From an uncultured Candidatus Midichloriaceae bacterium (GTDB lineage: Bacteria > Pseudomonadota > Alphaproteobacteria > Rickettsiales > Midichloriaceae): 11,646 nt of DNA. The notes under the pieces are model-generated. The model was not told where the DNA came from, ran no database searches, and worked only from the letters and a program-made list of their open reading frames with translations. Positions within the stretch are counted from its first letter, which is position 1. Each line of letters opens with the position of its first letter. Of this stretch, positions 6,523 to 11,646 are shown piece after piece. The stretch is taken from assembly GCA_905479795.1 (NCBI GenBank), contig CAJQNX010000066.1:1-11646 (forward strand), in the 5' to 3' direction. A program made the translations under genes and the position numbers.

Positions 6523-6551
6523 ATCGTACATCAAATGCAACTCCAAGTAAA
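6523..6551 (-). promoter_or_regulatory. Possible promoter of the orphan gene
   Basis: Read on the minus strand, TTTACT (6551-6546) and TACGAT (6528-6523) have 17-bp spacing and would start transcription about 20-25 bp before the ATG. The -35 overlaps a small inverted repeat (CCAAGT at 6543-6548, ACTTGG at 6555-6560) that could be an operator. The match is moderate and may be chance. Confidence 0.3.
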
Positions 6552-6572
6552 TAGACTTGGATGATTTATATC

Positions 6573-6632
6573 ATGAGGAGTGAGATTTTGAAATTAATAA
6601 AAACGGCAGGATATGCTTTGTACGAAGGGTAA
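6573..6632 (+). other. Possible 19-codon micro-ORF or gene remnant
   Basis: ATG at 6573 opens MRSEILKLIKTAGYALYEG and ends at TAA (6630-6632). An internal TTG at 6588 in the same frame is preceded by GAGGAG (6575-6580) at 7-base spacing, an unusually good ribosome binding site for this window. It may be the leftover start of a degraded gene or a short peptide. Nothing downstream continues it in any frame. This stretch (6494-6677) otherwise holds only small hairpins. Confidence 0.2.
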
Positions 6633-6677
6633 TTTGTATAGCTATAGTTGAGTGATGCAAGTAATAAAGAAAGGTAA

Positions 6678-7178
6678 TTAATTTTTCTTTTTAGAAATTT
6701 CATTTAAAGCTACGTTTATATTTTCTTCGCCCCATTCTAGGTATATGTCATTTAATTCCTTATTTAATTTGTCAAGCAAATCTAACTTATTGCTATAGGA
6801 GAAATAGTAAATGATTTTTGGAACCAACAAATATATTATCCATCCAAATGCGCATGATGAATATATAACAAGCCAGGTGTGTGGAATGGAAATTACTAAA
6901 TAGGAAATTTGGTCTATATTGTTTGGATGAAATAGTATTTCTAAAAATAAGTGAATGCTACCAAGAATATTAAACAAAAATATAATTTGTGATAAAAATT
7001 TTCTTGGATGTTTGTCAATTGATATGGCGACAAGCGTTGGTAAGAATCCAAAAAAAGCTAAAATAAAAAGATTGGTAGAAATGAAGGAAAAAGCCAAGGA
7101 TATAAAGAGTAGTAAAATCATTAATATAATTGATTTATAGCTACTAAAAAAAGAATCAATTTTAGAATTTTTTTCCAT
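6678..7178 (-). CDS. Four-helix integral membrane protein, function unknown
   Basis: This 166-residue protein has about four hydrophobic segments (roughly 15-33, 36-54, 62-82 and 100-126). A charged C-terminal tail of about 40 residues follows, containing LDLLDKLNKELNDIYLEWGEE (133-153, heptad-like) and ending in SKKKN. No signal peptide, catalytic motif or family signature is recognised. It starts 10 bp after the pyrG stop on the same strand, so it is probably the last gene of the secG-pyrG transcript and translationally linked to it; no good ribosome binding site lies in the gap. A weak A/T hairpin (AAAGAAA at 6666-6672 with TTTCTTT at 6684-6690) spans its end. An inner-membrane location with the soluble tail in the cytoplasm is inferred from the positive charge near both ends. 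Confidence 0.75.
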   Translation of the reverse strand: MEKNSKIDSFFSSYKSIILMILLLFISLAFSFISTNLFILAFFGFLPTLVAISIDKHPRKFLSQIIFLFNILGSIHLFLEILFHPNNIDQISYLVISIPHTWLVIYSSCAFGWIIYLLVPKIIYYFSYSNKLDLLDKLNKELNDIYLEWGEENINVALNEISKKKN

Positions 7179-7188
7179 AAATACCAGC

Positions 7189-8814
7189 CTATGAATTTAG
7201 TTTATTTTTTGCTGAACTGATGAAAGATATAAAGAGTGGATGTGGAGAAAATGGTCTTGATTTATATTCTGGATGATATTGTACTCCAATAAACCATGGA
7301 TGATTTTTTAACTCAATTGTTTCTACATATTTACTATCAGAAGACATGCCACTAAAACTCAAGTCACTATTTATAAATTTATCTTCAAATCTAACATTAA
7401 ATTCATATCTGTGTCTATGTCTTTCTTCAATTTGCAAGGATTTGTAAATATTTTGAATTTTGCTATTTTTTTCTAAAGTGCACTTATAATTACCTAATCT
7501 TAATGTTCCTCCTATTTTTGTTTTAGAGGATTGGCTTTCTAAATTATTATCTTTAATTTGATTTTGCATTAAATCAAATATGTTGGTGCATTCAAGATCG
7601 AATTCAGTTGAATGAGCATCAGAAATATTTAAAACATTTCTGGCATATTCAATTGTGGCTAATTGCATACCTAAGCAAATTCCAAAAAATGGTATCTTGT
7701 TTATGCGGGCAAATTTTATTGCTAAAATCTTTTCTTCAACCCCTCTTTTTCCAAAGCCTCCAGGCACAATTACACCATCAATATTGCCGAGTTTTTCTGA
7801 AATATTTTCATTGTTAATGCTGTCTGTTCCGATCCAAACTAACTCTACCTTACATTTATGATGTATTTCAGCATGCTTAAAAGCCTCAATTAAAGATTTA
7901 TAAGAGTCCTTATATGAGTGATACTTACCGACTACGGCTATTTTAACTTTTCCTTTAATTAACTTGTTATTTTCATCTATATCTCTCCATACAGATAAAT
8001 CAGCATTATCATTATATGGTAACTTAACAATTTTTAATATTTGTCTATCAATGCCTTCCTGATGATATGCCAAAGGAATTTTGTATATTGAATCTTGATC
8101 TTGAGATTGAATTACATTCTCCTCTTTAATATTGCAAAATAACCCAATCTTTTTTCTTTCATGCTCAGGAATTTTTCTTTCGCTTCTGCATAATATAATA
8201 TCAGGTTGAATACCTATAGATCTTAATTCTTTTACTGAATGTTGAGTTGGTTTTGTTTTAAGTTCTGATGCATGCTTTAGATATGGAACAAGTGTCAAGT
8301 GAATATAGATGACATTTTCTTTTCCAAGTTCATATCCTAATTGTCTTATTGCTTCAAAATATGGTAGTCCTTCAATATCACCTACCGTGCCACCAATTTC
8401 GCATAATAAAAAATCTACTAATTTACTTTCATTTAAAATAAATTCCTTTATTAAATTTGTAACATGTGGGATTACTTGCACTGTCCCGCCTAAATAATCT
8501 CCGCGCCTTTCTTTCAAAAGTAATTTAGAATATATTTTTCCACTAGTGATAGAATCTGATTTTTTTGCAGATATCCCAGTAAACCTTTCATAATGACCAA
8601 GATCCAAATCTGTCTCTGCACCATCATCAGTAACAAAAACTTCTCCATGTTGAAAAGGGCTCATTGTTCCTGGGTCAATGTTTAAATAGGGATCTAGTTT
8701 TTTTATCCTCAATTTATATCCATGTGCTTGTAACAAGCTTGCAATTGATGATGTAGCAATGCCTTTACCCAATGATGAAACTACTCCACCTGTAATGAAT
8801 ATAAATTTAGTCAC
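7189..8814 (-). CDS. pyrG: CTP synthase
   Basis: CTP synthase aminates UTP to CTP using ATP and glutamine. The 541-residue protein is full length (E. coli 545). The N-terminal synthetase domain starts FIFITGGVVSSLGKGIATSS (4-23), holding the P-loop, followed by KLDPYLNIDPGTMSPFQHGE (39-58) and CEIGGTVGDIEGLPYFEA (138-155), which contact ATP, Mg2+ and UTP/CTP. The C-terminal class I glutamine amidotransferase has GGFGKRG (352-358), nucleophile Cys380 in FGICLGMQ, and His514/Glu516 in QYHPEYKSRP. All catalytic residues are present. secG lies 5 bp upstream and the membrane protein gene 10 bp downstream, giving one tight minus-strand operon. An intracellular bacterium keeping PyrG suggests it makes CTP from UTP rather than relying on import. 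Confidence 0.98.
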   Translation of the reverse strand: MTKFIFITGGVVSSLGKGIATSSIASLLQAHGYKLRIKKLDPYLNIDPGTMSPFQHGEVFVTDDGAETDLDLGHYERFTGISAKKSDSITSGKIYSKLLLKERRGDYLGGTVQVIPHVTNLIKEFILNESKLVDFLLCEIGGTVGDIEGLPYFEAIRQLGYELGKENVIYIHLTLVPYLKHASELKTKPTQHSVKELRSIGIQPDIILCRSERKIPEHERKKIGLFCNIKEENVIQSQDQDSIYKIPLAYHQEGIDRQILKIVKLPYNDNADLSVWRDIDENNKLIKGKVKIAVVGKYHSYKDSYKSLIEAFKHAEIHHKCKVELVWIGTDSINNENISEKLGNIDGVIVPGGFGKRGVEEKILAIKFARINKIPFFGICLGMQLATIEYARNVLNISDAHSTEFDLECTNIFDLMQNQIKDNNLESQSSKTKIGGTLRLGNYKCTLEKNSKIQNIYKSLQIEERHRHRYEFNVRFEDKFINSDLSFSGMSSDSKYVETIELKNHPWFIGVQYHPEYKSRPFSPHPLFISFISSAKNKLNS

Positions 8815-8819
8815 AAAAT

Positions 8820-9134
8820 TTACTCCATTTTTGGAACATTAGTTCGATCTGTAACTTTATCTTCGTGGATATATTCATTTTCCAGTGATTTTATGATGGA
8901 TTTATCGTTACCATGTTCACTTGCTGAGTTTTTTGCTAACAATAAACTATTAGCCATAAATATCAATATCAGTAATATAGTAAATTTGCTTATAAACGTA
9001 GCTTGTGATCTGCTTGGCATTTGACCACCAGCATTGCTTACAACAATACCATCACTACTAGATTTTTGAAAAATAATAACTAGTGATAATAAGATGGTTA
9101 TAAAAATTTGAAATCCAAATAAGAAAGGTAGCAT
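8820..9134 (-). CDS. secG: Preprotein translocase subunit SecG
   Basis: SecG is the small auxiliary subunit of the SecYEG translocon in the inner membrane. The 104-residue product has the expected two transmembrane helices (about 3-22 and 50-68). They are joined by a Gly/Ser-rich cytoplasmic loop with FQKSSSDG (22-29) and SNAGGQMPSRS (33-43), matching the conserved LQ.....DG and GG...S region. A charged tail of about 36 residues follows helix 2, somewhat longer than in minimal SecG and without a recognised motif. It heads the secG-pyrG operon, 5 bp before pyrG, and is divergent from the ftsB-like gene. The ATG at 9134 directly precedes the first helix and has no strong ribosome binding site. 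Confidence 0.9.
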   Translation of the reverse strand: MLPFLFGFQIFITILLSLVIIFQKSSSDGIVVSNAGGQMPSRSQATFISKFTILLILIFMANSLLLAKNSASEHGNDKSIIKSLENEYIHEDKVTDRTNVPKME

Positions 9135-9220
9135 TTTTTTCTTTAAAAAATTTATATTTGTTATATTAATAAGTAGCTAAGTATTAATACATTATTAATT
9201 ATAATTAATCAAAACCTTTT
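9135..9220. promoter_or_regulatory. Divergent secG / ftsB-like promoter region with two palindromes
   Basis: This 86-bp, nearly pure A/T gap must carry promoters for both directions. Two perfect palindromes lie side by side: GTATTAATAC (9181-9190) and TTAATTATAATTAA (9195-9208). The second contains a consensus TATAAT (9200-9205) about 15 bp before the ftsB-like ATG, but no good -35 lies at 16-18 bp spacing. The palindromes may be operator sites or a by-product of base composition. Confidence 0.4.
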
Positions 9221-9538
9221 ATGAATAAATTGAAGAAAATAAATTATAAATTTGTCATTTTTAATTTTATTTTTTTATTTATTATCTGTTATTTTATATT
9301 TCACTGTTTTGTTGGTGAGAGAGGCTATATAAAGATGCTTGATTTAAAAGAAGAAGTAATTTTTAAGAAAAGGAGATTGGTTGCACTAAATGAGGAAAAG
9401 AGTGATCTAGAAAGTAAGGTTAGTTTGGTTTACGATGAAAATATTAACAAAGATCATCTCGATGAACTTGCCAGAAAATATTTTGGTTTAATTAACGAGG
9501 ATGAAATATGTATATTAGAAAATAGTGAAGTAAAATAA
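9221..9538 (+). CDS. Septum formation initiator protein, FtsB/DivIC-like
   Basis: FtsB/DivIC proteins are bitopic inner-membrane proteins that bridge FtsL and FtsQ in the division complex. This 105-residue protein has the expected plan: a short basic cytoplasmic N-terminus, one transmembrane helix (about 11-30), the junction GERGYIKMLDL (32-42), and a coiled coil (about 36-72). The conserved periplasmic end, DELARKYFGLINEDE (81-95), matches the family's D.lEe.AR..lg.v..dE pattern. The neighbours are divergent secG and convergent rpmE, so it is probably a single-gene unit. The family call is firm; whether to name it ftsB or divIC is a matter of convention, so no symbol is given. Confidence 0.87.
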   Translation: MNKLKKINYKFVIFNFIFLFIICYFIFHCFVGERGYIKMLDLKEEVIFKKRRLVALNEEKSDLESKVSLVYDENINKDHLDELARKYFGLINEDEICILENSEVK

Positions 9539-9566
9539 AACTCAATAGTTAATTTTTATTTTACTT
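9528..9566. terminator. Bidirectional A/T-rich terminator between ftsB-like gene and rpmE
   Basis: AAGTAAAATAAAA (9528-9540) and TTTTATTTTACTT (9554-9566) form a perfect 13-bp stem around a 13-base loop, overlapping the stop codons of both converging genes. Each strand ends in a T-rich arm, as expected for a two-way intrinsic terminator, although each arm contains just one G or C. Confidence 0.6.
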
Positions 9567-9846
9567 ATTTTCCAAAGCTAAGTCCTTTAAATTTATTATT
9601 AAATTTAGATACTTCAGTCGCCTTAGTATTCACATAATTTGCATCTTTAGTCCAAGCTGGGTGAGTTGTTGGATCAATATCCAATTTCAACAAGTCATTT
9701 GATACAGTTGATCTGGTCTTGAACTTAGTTCCATTAGTCATTTCAACAGTAATTTCTCTGTAATTTGGATGAAGAGAGCTTTTTACTTTTTTTGAAACTG
9801 ACTTCTCATTTTTCGATTCTTCTTTTTTGTTTGTTACTTTTGCCAT
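9565..9846 (-). CDS. rpmE: 50S ribosomal protein bL31, zinc-less form with N-terminal extension
   Basis: bL31 bridges the ribosomal subunits. Its core begins at residue 24 (SLHPNYREITVEMTNGT, 24-40) and continues with TRSTVSNDLLKLDIDPTTHPAWT (44-66) and SKFNNKFKGLSFGK (80-93), the expected bL31 pattern. No Cys is present, so this is the C-minus, zinc-independent type. Residues 1-23 are an extra lysine/glutamate-rich segment; bL31 normally starts only a few residues before the HP motif. No ATG, GTG or TTG codon in frame lies between residue 1 and the core, so the extension is probably translated. The gene converges with the ftsB-like gene and is divergent from ssb. Confidence in the family is high. 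Confidence 0.93.
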   Translation of the reverse strand: MAKVTNKKEESKNEKSVSKKVKSSLHPNYREITVEMTNGTKFKTRSTVSNDLLKLDIDPTTHPAWTKDANYVNTKATEVSKFNNKFKGLSFGK

Positions 9847-9936
9847 GAAGTTATTAATTGGTGTTCAATTTATCTTCTAATTACATAAAATTTAACATAA
9901 GAGCAAGAAATTTTTTTTATATTCAAGAACTTTCTG

Positions 9937-9963
9937 TTTACATGATGGGTAAAAAGTTATAAC
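9937..9963 (+). promoter_or_regulatory. Candidate ssb promoter
   Basis: TTTACA (9937-9942) and TATAAC (9958-9963) each match the sigma-70 consensus at 5 of 6 bases, but spacing is 15 bp, shorter than ideal. It lies 33 bp before the ssb ATG, in the 150-bp gap divergent with rpmE. Confidence 0.4.
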
Positions 9964-9996
9964 AGTAATGTTAAATAATAAGGTCTGTTATATAGA

Positions 9997-10428
9997 ATGG
10001 TTGTCAGTTTAAATAAAGTTACTCTTATTGGAAATGTTGGAAAAGAGCCTGAAATAAGATTGACGCAAGAAGGTAAGGAGATTGTAACATTCCCGCTTGC
10101 AACAACGGAAAATTGGAAGGATAAAAATAGTGGTGAACGCAGAGAAAAAACTGAATGGCATAGAATCGTTGTGTTTATTCCTGCTTTGGTTAATATAATA
10201 AAAAGTTATATCAATAAAGGTACTAGAGTTTATATTGAAGGATCACTTCAGACTAGAGAATGGAATGATCAAACGGGGATAAAAAAGTATACAACAGAGA
10301 TTGTTCTTCAGACCTACAATAGTACAGTAATACTCCTAGGTAATAAAAATAGTAATAAGCCTGCCAATGCTGGTAGTATAGAAGACTTAACGGACGATGA
10401 AAAGGATAACGATCAAGTTCCATATTAA
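9997..10428 (+). CDS. ssb: Single-stranded DNA-binding protein
   Basis: SSB coats single-stranded DNA during replication, recombination and repair, and recruits partners through its C-terminal tip. The 143-residue protein has the N-terminal OB fold (about 1-113): LNKVTLIGNVGKEPEIR (5-21), FPLATTENWKDKNSGE (32-47), EWHRIVVF (53-60) and GTRVYIEGSLQTREW (75-89). The linker is short (about 115-128), then an acidic tail DDEKDNDQVPY. The final residues are VPY, not the near-universal (I/V)PF. The ATG at 9997 fits the conserved start; AAGG lies about 14 bases upstream, which is distant. ssb heads the plus-strand operon, with rppH 22 bp downstream. Length is at the short end for the family. Confidence 0.96.
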   Translation: MVVSLNKVTLIGNVGKEPEIRLTQEGKEIVTFPLATTENWKDKNSGERREKTEWHRIVVFIPALVNIIKSYINKGTRVYIEGSLQTREWNDQTGIKKYTTEIVLQTYNSTVILLGNKNSNKPANAGSIEDLTDDEKDNDQVPY

Positions 10429-10450
10429 TTAAATAGATAATAAATTTCTA

Positions 10451-10921
10451 GTGTCCAATTTATATAGACTGGGTATAGGTATGATGATGCTTAACAGCAA
10501 AAATCAAGCTTTTGTAGCAGAGCGGAAAAAACCTAAAAATGCATGGCAAATGCCACAAGGTGGGATTGAGATGAATGAATTACCCCAAGATGCACTGTTA
10601 AGGGAAGCTATGGAAGAGATAGGGACGAATAATTTTCATATTATTACTGAATCTAGCAATTGGCTAAAGTACGATTTTCCATTAAAATACAAAAGGAAAT
10701 GGTTTAGTGGCAAATATATAGGTCAAAAACAAAAGTGGTTTTTGCTTAATTTTTTAGGAGATGATGATGAAATAAATATAAATACAGTTGGGGCCGAGTT
10801 TGTAAGTTGGAAATGGATTGATGTAAATGAATTAGAGGAAATGATAGTTGATTTTAAAAAGGAGATGTATAGAAATGTCGTGAGTGAATTTAACACAGTA
10901 ATTTTAAAAGACCTTAAATGA
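10451..10921 (+). CDS. rppH: RNA pyrophosphohydrolase (Nudix, RppH/NudH)
   Basis: RppH removes pyrophosphate from the 5' triphosphate of transcripts, starting 5'-end-dependent mRNA decay; related proteins were named invasion proteins in intracellular bacteria. The 156-residue product carries a full Nudix box at 37-59, GGIEMNELPQDALLREAMEE then IGT, with Gly37, Glu43, Arg51-Glu52 and Glu55-Glu56 in register. Family signatures around it agree: YRLGIGMMMLN (5-15), AWQMPQGG (31-38), GQKQKWFLL (91-99), INI.....EF..WKW (108-122). The start is GTG at 10451, the only one that keeps the conserved YR.G segment; ATGs near 10481 would remove it. The gene overlaps queA by 4 bp (ATGA). Confidence 0.95.
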   Translation: MSNLYRLGIGMMMLNSKNQAFVAERKKPKNAWQMPQGGIEMNELPQDALLREAMEEIGTNNFHIITESSNWLKYDFPLKYKRKWFSGKYIGQKQKWFLLNFLGDDDEININTVGAEFVSWKWIDVNELEEMIVDFKKEMYRNVVSEFNTVILKDLK

Positions 10922-11646
10922 AACTTTCTGAATTTGATTTCGATTTACCCAAAGATTTAATTGCAAAATATCCTAAATATCCAAGAGGAAATTCTAAACT
11001 GTTATATTTAAATAGTGACTCTAAGATTTATGATTATAAATTTGCAGAAATACTAGGATTATTTAAAAAAGGAGATTTGTTGGTTTTAAATAATAGTAAA
11101 GTAATTCCTGCATATTTAGTTGGGCAAATGAGTGGTTCATCTAAGGTTGCAAAAGATATTGTAATATATTTAAATAGGGAAGTAGATAAGGATAAATGGA
11201 TTGTTTTTGCTAAGCCTGGGAAGTTACTAGAGCTAGGTAAGGATATAATTTTTAAAAAAGATTTGGTTGCTACAGTTTTTAAAAAATTAGATTCCGGAGA
11301 GTTCATTTTAAAATTTAATTATAGTGCGTCTAGTTTGTTTGATAAAATATGTGACATTGGTGAAATGCCAATTCCCCCTTATTTTAAAAGGAAGCCCGAG
11401 AAGTCAGATGTTTGCGATTATCAGACTGTGTTTGCAAAGGATTATGGATCTGTTGCTGCTCCTACAGCAGGTCTTCATTTTAATAATGAAATGATGCAGA
11501 AGATTAAAGATTTAGGGGTTAAAATTGCTTATATTAGATTAGATGTTGGTGCTGGAACATTTATGCCTGTGAAATCTGAGGATATTTATAATCATAAAAT
11601 GCATTCAGAGAAATTTATTATTTCTGAGCAAACGACAAAAGCAATT
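10918..11646 (+). CDS. queA: tRNA S-adenosylmethionine ribosyltransferase-isomerase (partial, 3' end outside window)
   Basis: QueA transfers and isomerises the ribose of S-adenosylmethionine onto preQ1-modified tRNA to make epoxyqueuosine. The first 243 codons are present and uninterrupted, and the frame is open at the window edge. Signatures: FDFDLPKDLIAKYP (6-19), GDLLVLNNSKVIPA (52-65), GEMPIPPYFKR (about 148-158), YQTVFAKDYGSVAAPTAGLHF (about 168-188), DVGAGTFMPVK and HKMHSEKF near the end. The usual TLHVGAGTF reads RLDVGAGTF here, a change in a well-conserved segment. It starts within the rppH stop codon (ATGA overlap), so it is translationally coupled to rppH. A queuosine pathway, or salvage of its precursor, is implied. 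Confidence 0.96.
   Translation, partial: MKLSEFDFDLPKDLIAKYPKYPRGNSKLLYLNSDSKIYDYKFAEILGLFKKGDLLVLNNSKVIPAYLVGQMSGSSKVAKDIVIYLNREVDKDKWIVFAKPGKLLELGKDIIFKKDLVATVFKKLDSGEFILKFNYSASSLFDKICDIGEMPIPPYFKRKPEKSDVCDYQTVFAKDYGSVAAPTAGLHFNNEMMQKIKDLGVKIAYIRLDVGAGTFMPVKSEDIYNHKMHSEKFIISEQTTKAI

Noticed and set aside
6541..6660. Possible tRNA or structured RNA between the orphan gene and the pyrG operon
   Set aside because: Only short local hairpins are present (6543-6560 and 6561-6574). No cloverleaf, T-loop consensus or other RNA signature could be built.
7608..7861. Two overlapping plus-strand open frames inside pyrG
   Set aside because: They are antisense to the amidotransferase domain of pyrG, overlap each other in different frames and carry no recognisable motif. 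The frames at 8309-8497 and 6955-7140 are rejected for the same reason.
11034..11306. Minus-strand open frame inside queA
   Set aside because: It is antisense to a clear QueA coding sequence and has no supporting signal.

Overview
The window is AT-rich (about 30% G+C by eye) with compact housekeeping operons. Several proteins have an alphaproteobacterial, Rickettsiales-like look: a zinc-less bL31 ending in a GLSFG-type tail, a short FtsB/DivIC-like protein, an NudH/RppH-type Nudix hydrolase, and a secG-pyrG pair. The best guess is an obligate intracellular or endosymbiotic member of the Rickettsiales. This rests on protein character and composition only; no rRNA or other phylogenetic marker is present.

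Layout. Bases 23-1123 are a complete, apparently intact IS5-family insertion sequence. Next comes a purine island: an atypical adenosine/AMP deaminase-family gene (minus strand, 1164-2540) divergent from guaB (2622-3746) and guaA (3743-5299), which overlap by 4 bp. A Sel1-repeat lipoprotein gene follows guaA and appears frameshifted at a run of seven A's. Two hairpins then separate this plus-strand unit from an orphan minus-strand gene (5921-6493) with an internal duplication. The next block is a minus-strand operon, secG-pyrG-membrane protein (9134 down to 6678). Divergent from it is an ftsB-like gene, which converges on rpmE (bL31) across an A/T-only bidirectional hairpin. The end of the window is a plus-strand operon, ssb-rppH-queA, with queA cut by the window edge.

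How the genes fit together. GuaB (IMP to XMP) and GuaA (XMP to GMP) form the guanylate branch. A divergent deaminase-family gene beside them could supply inosine or IMP from host adenosine or AMP, making a three-gene adenylate-to-guanylate conversion module. PyrG provides CTP, so much of the window concerns nucleotide balance in a cell that probably imports some nucleotides. A comparable guaB-guaA-add cluster is known in the plasticity zone of some Chlamydiaceae, so the island beside an IS element is a candidate for horizontal acquisition.

The least explained parts are the deaminase with changed substrate-side motifs, the CBS-less GuaB with a short GC-rich codon patch, the frameshifted Sel1 lipoprotein, and the orphan 190-residue duplicated protein. 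No tRNA, rRNA or CRISPR array was seen, and there is no gene-free stretch longer than about 190 bases.
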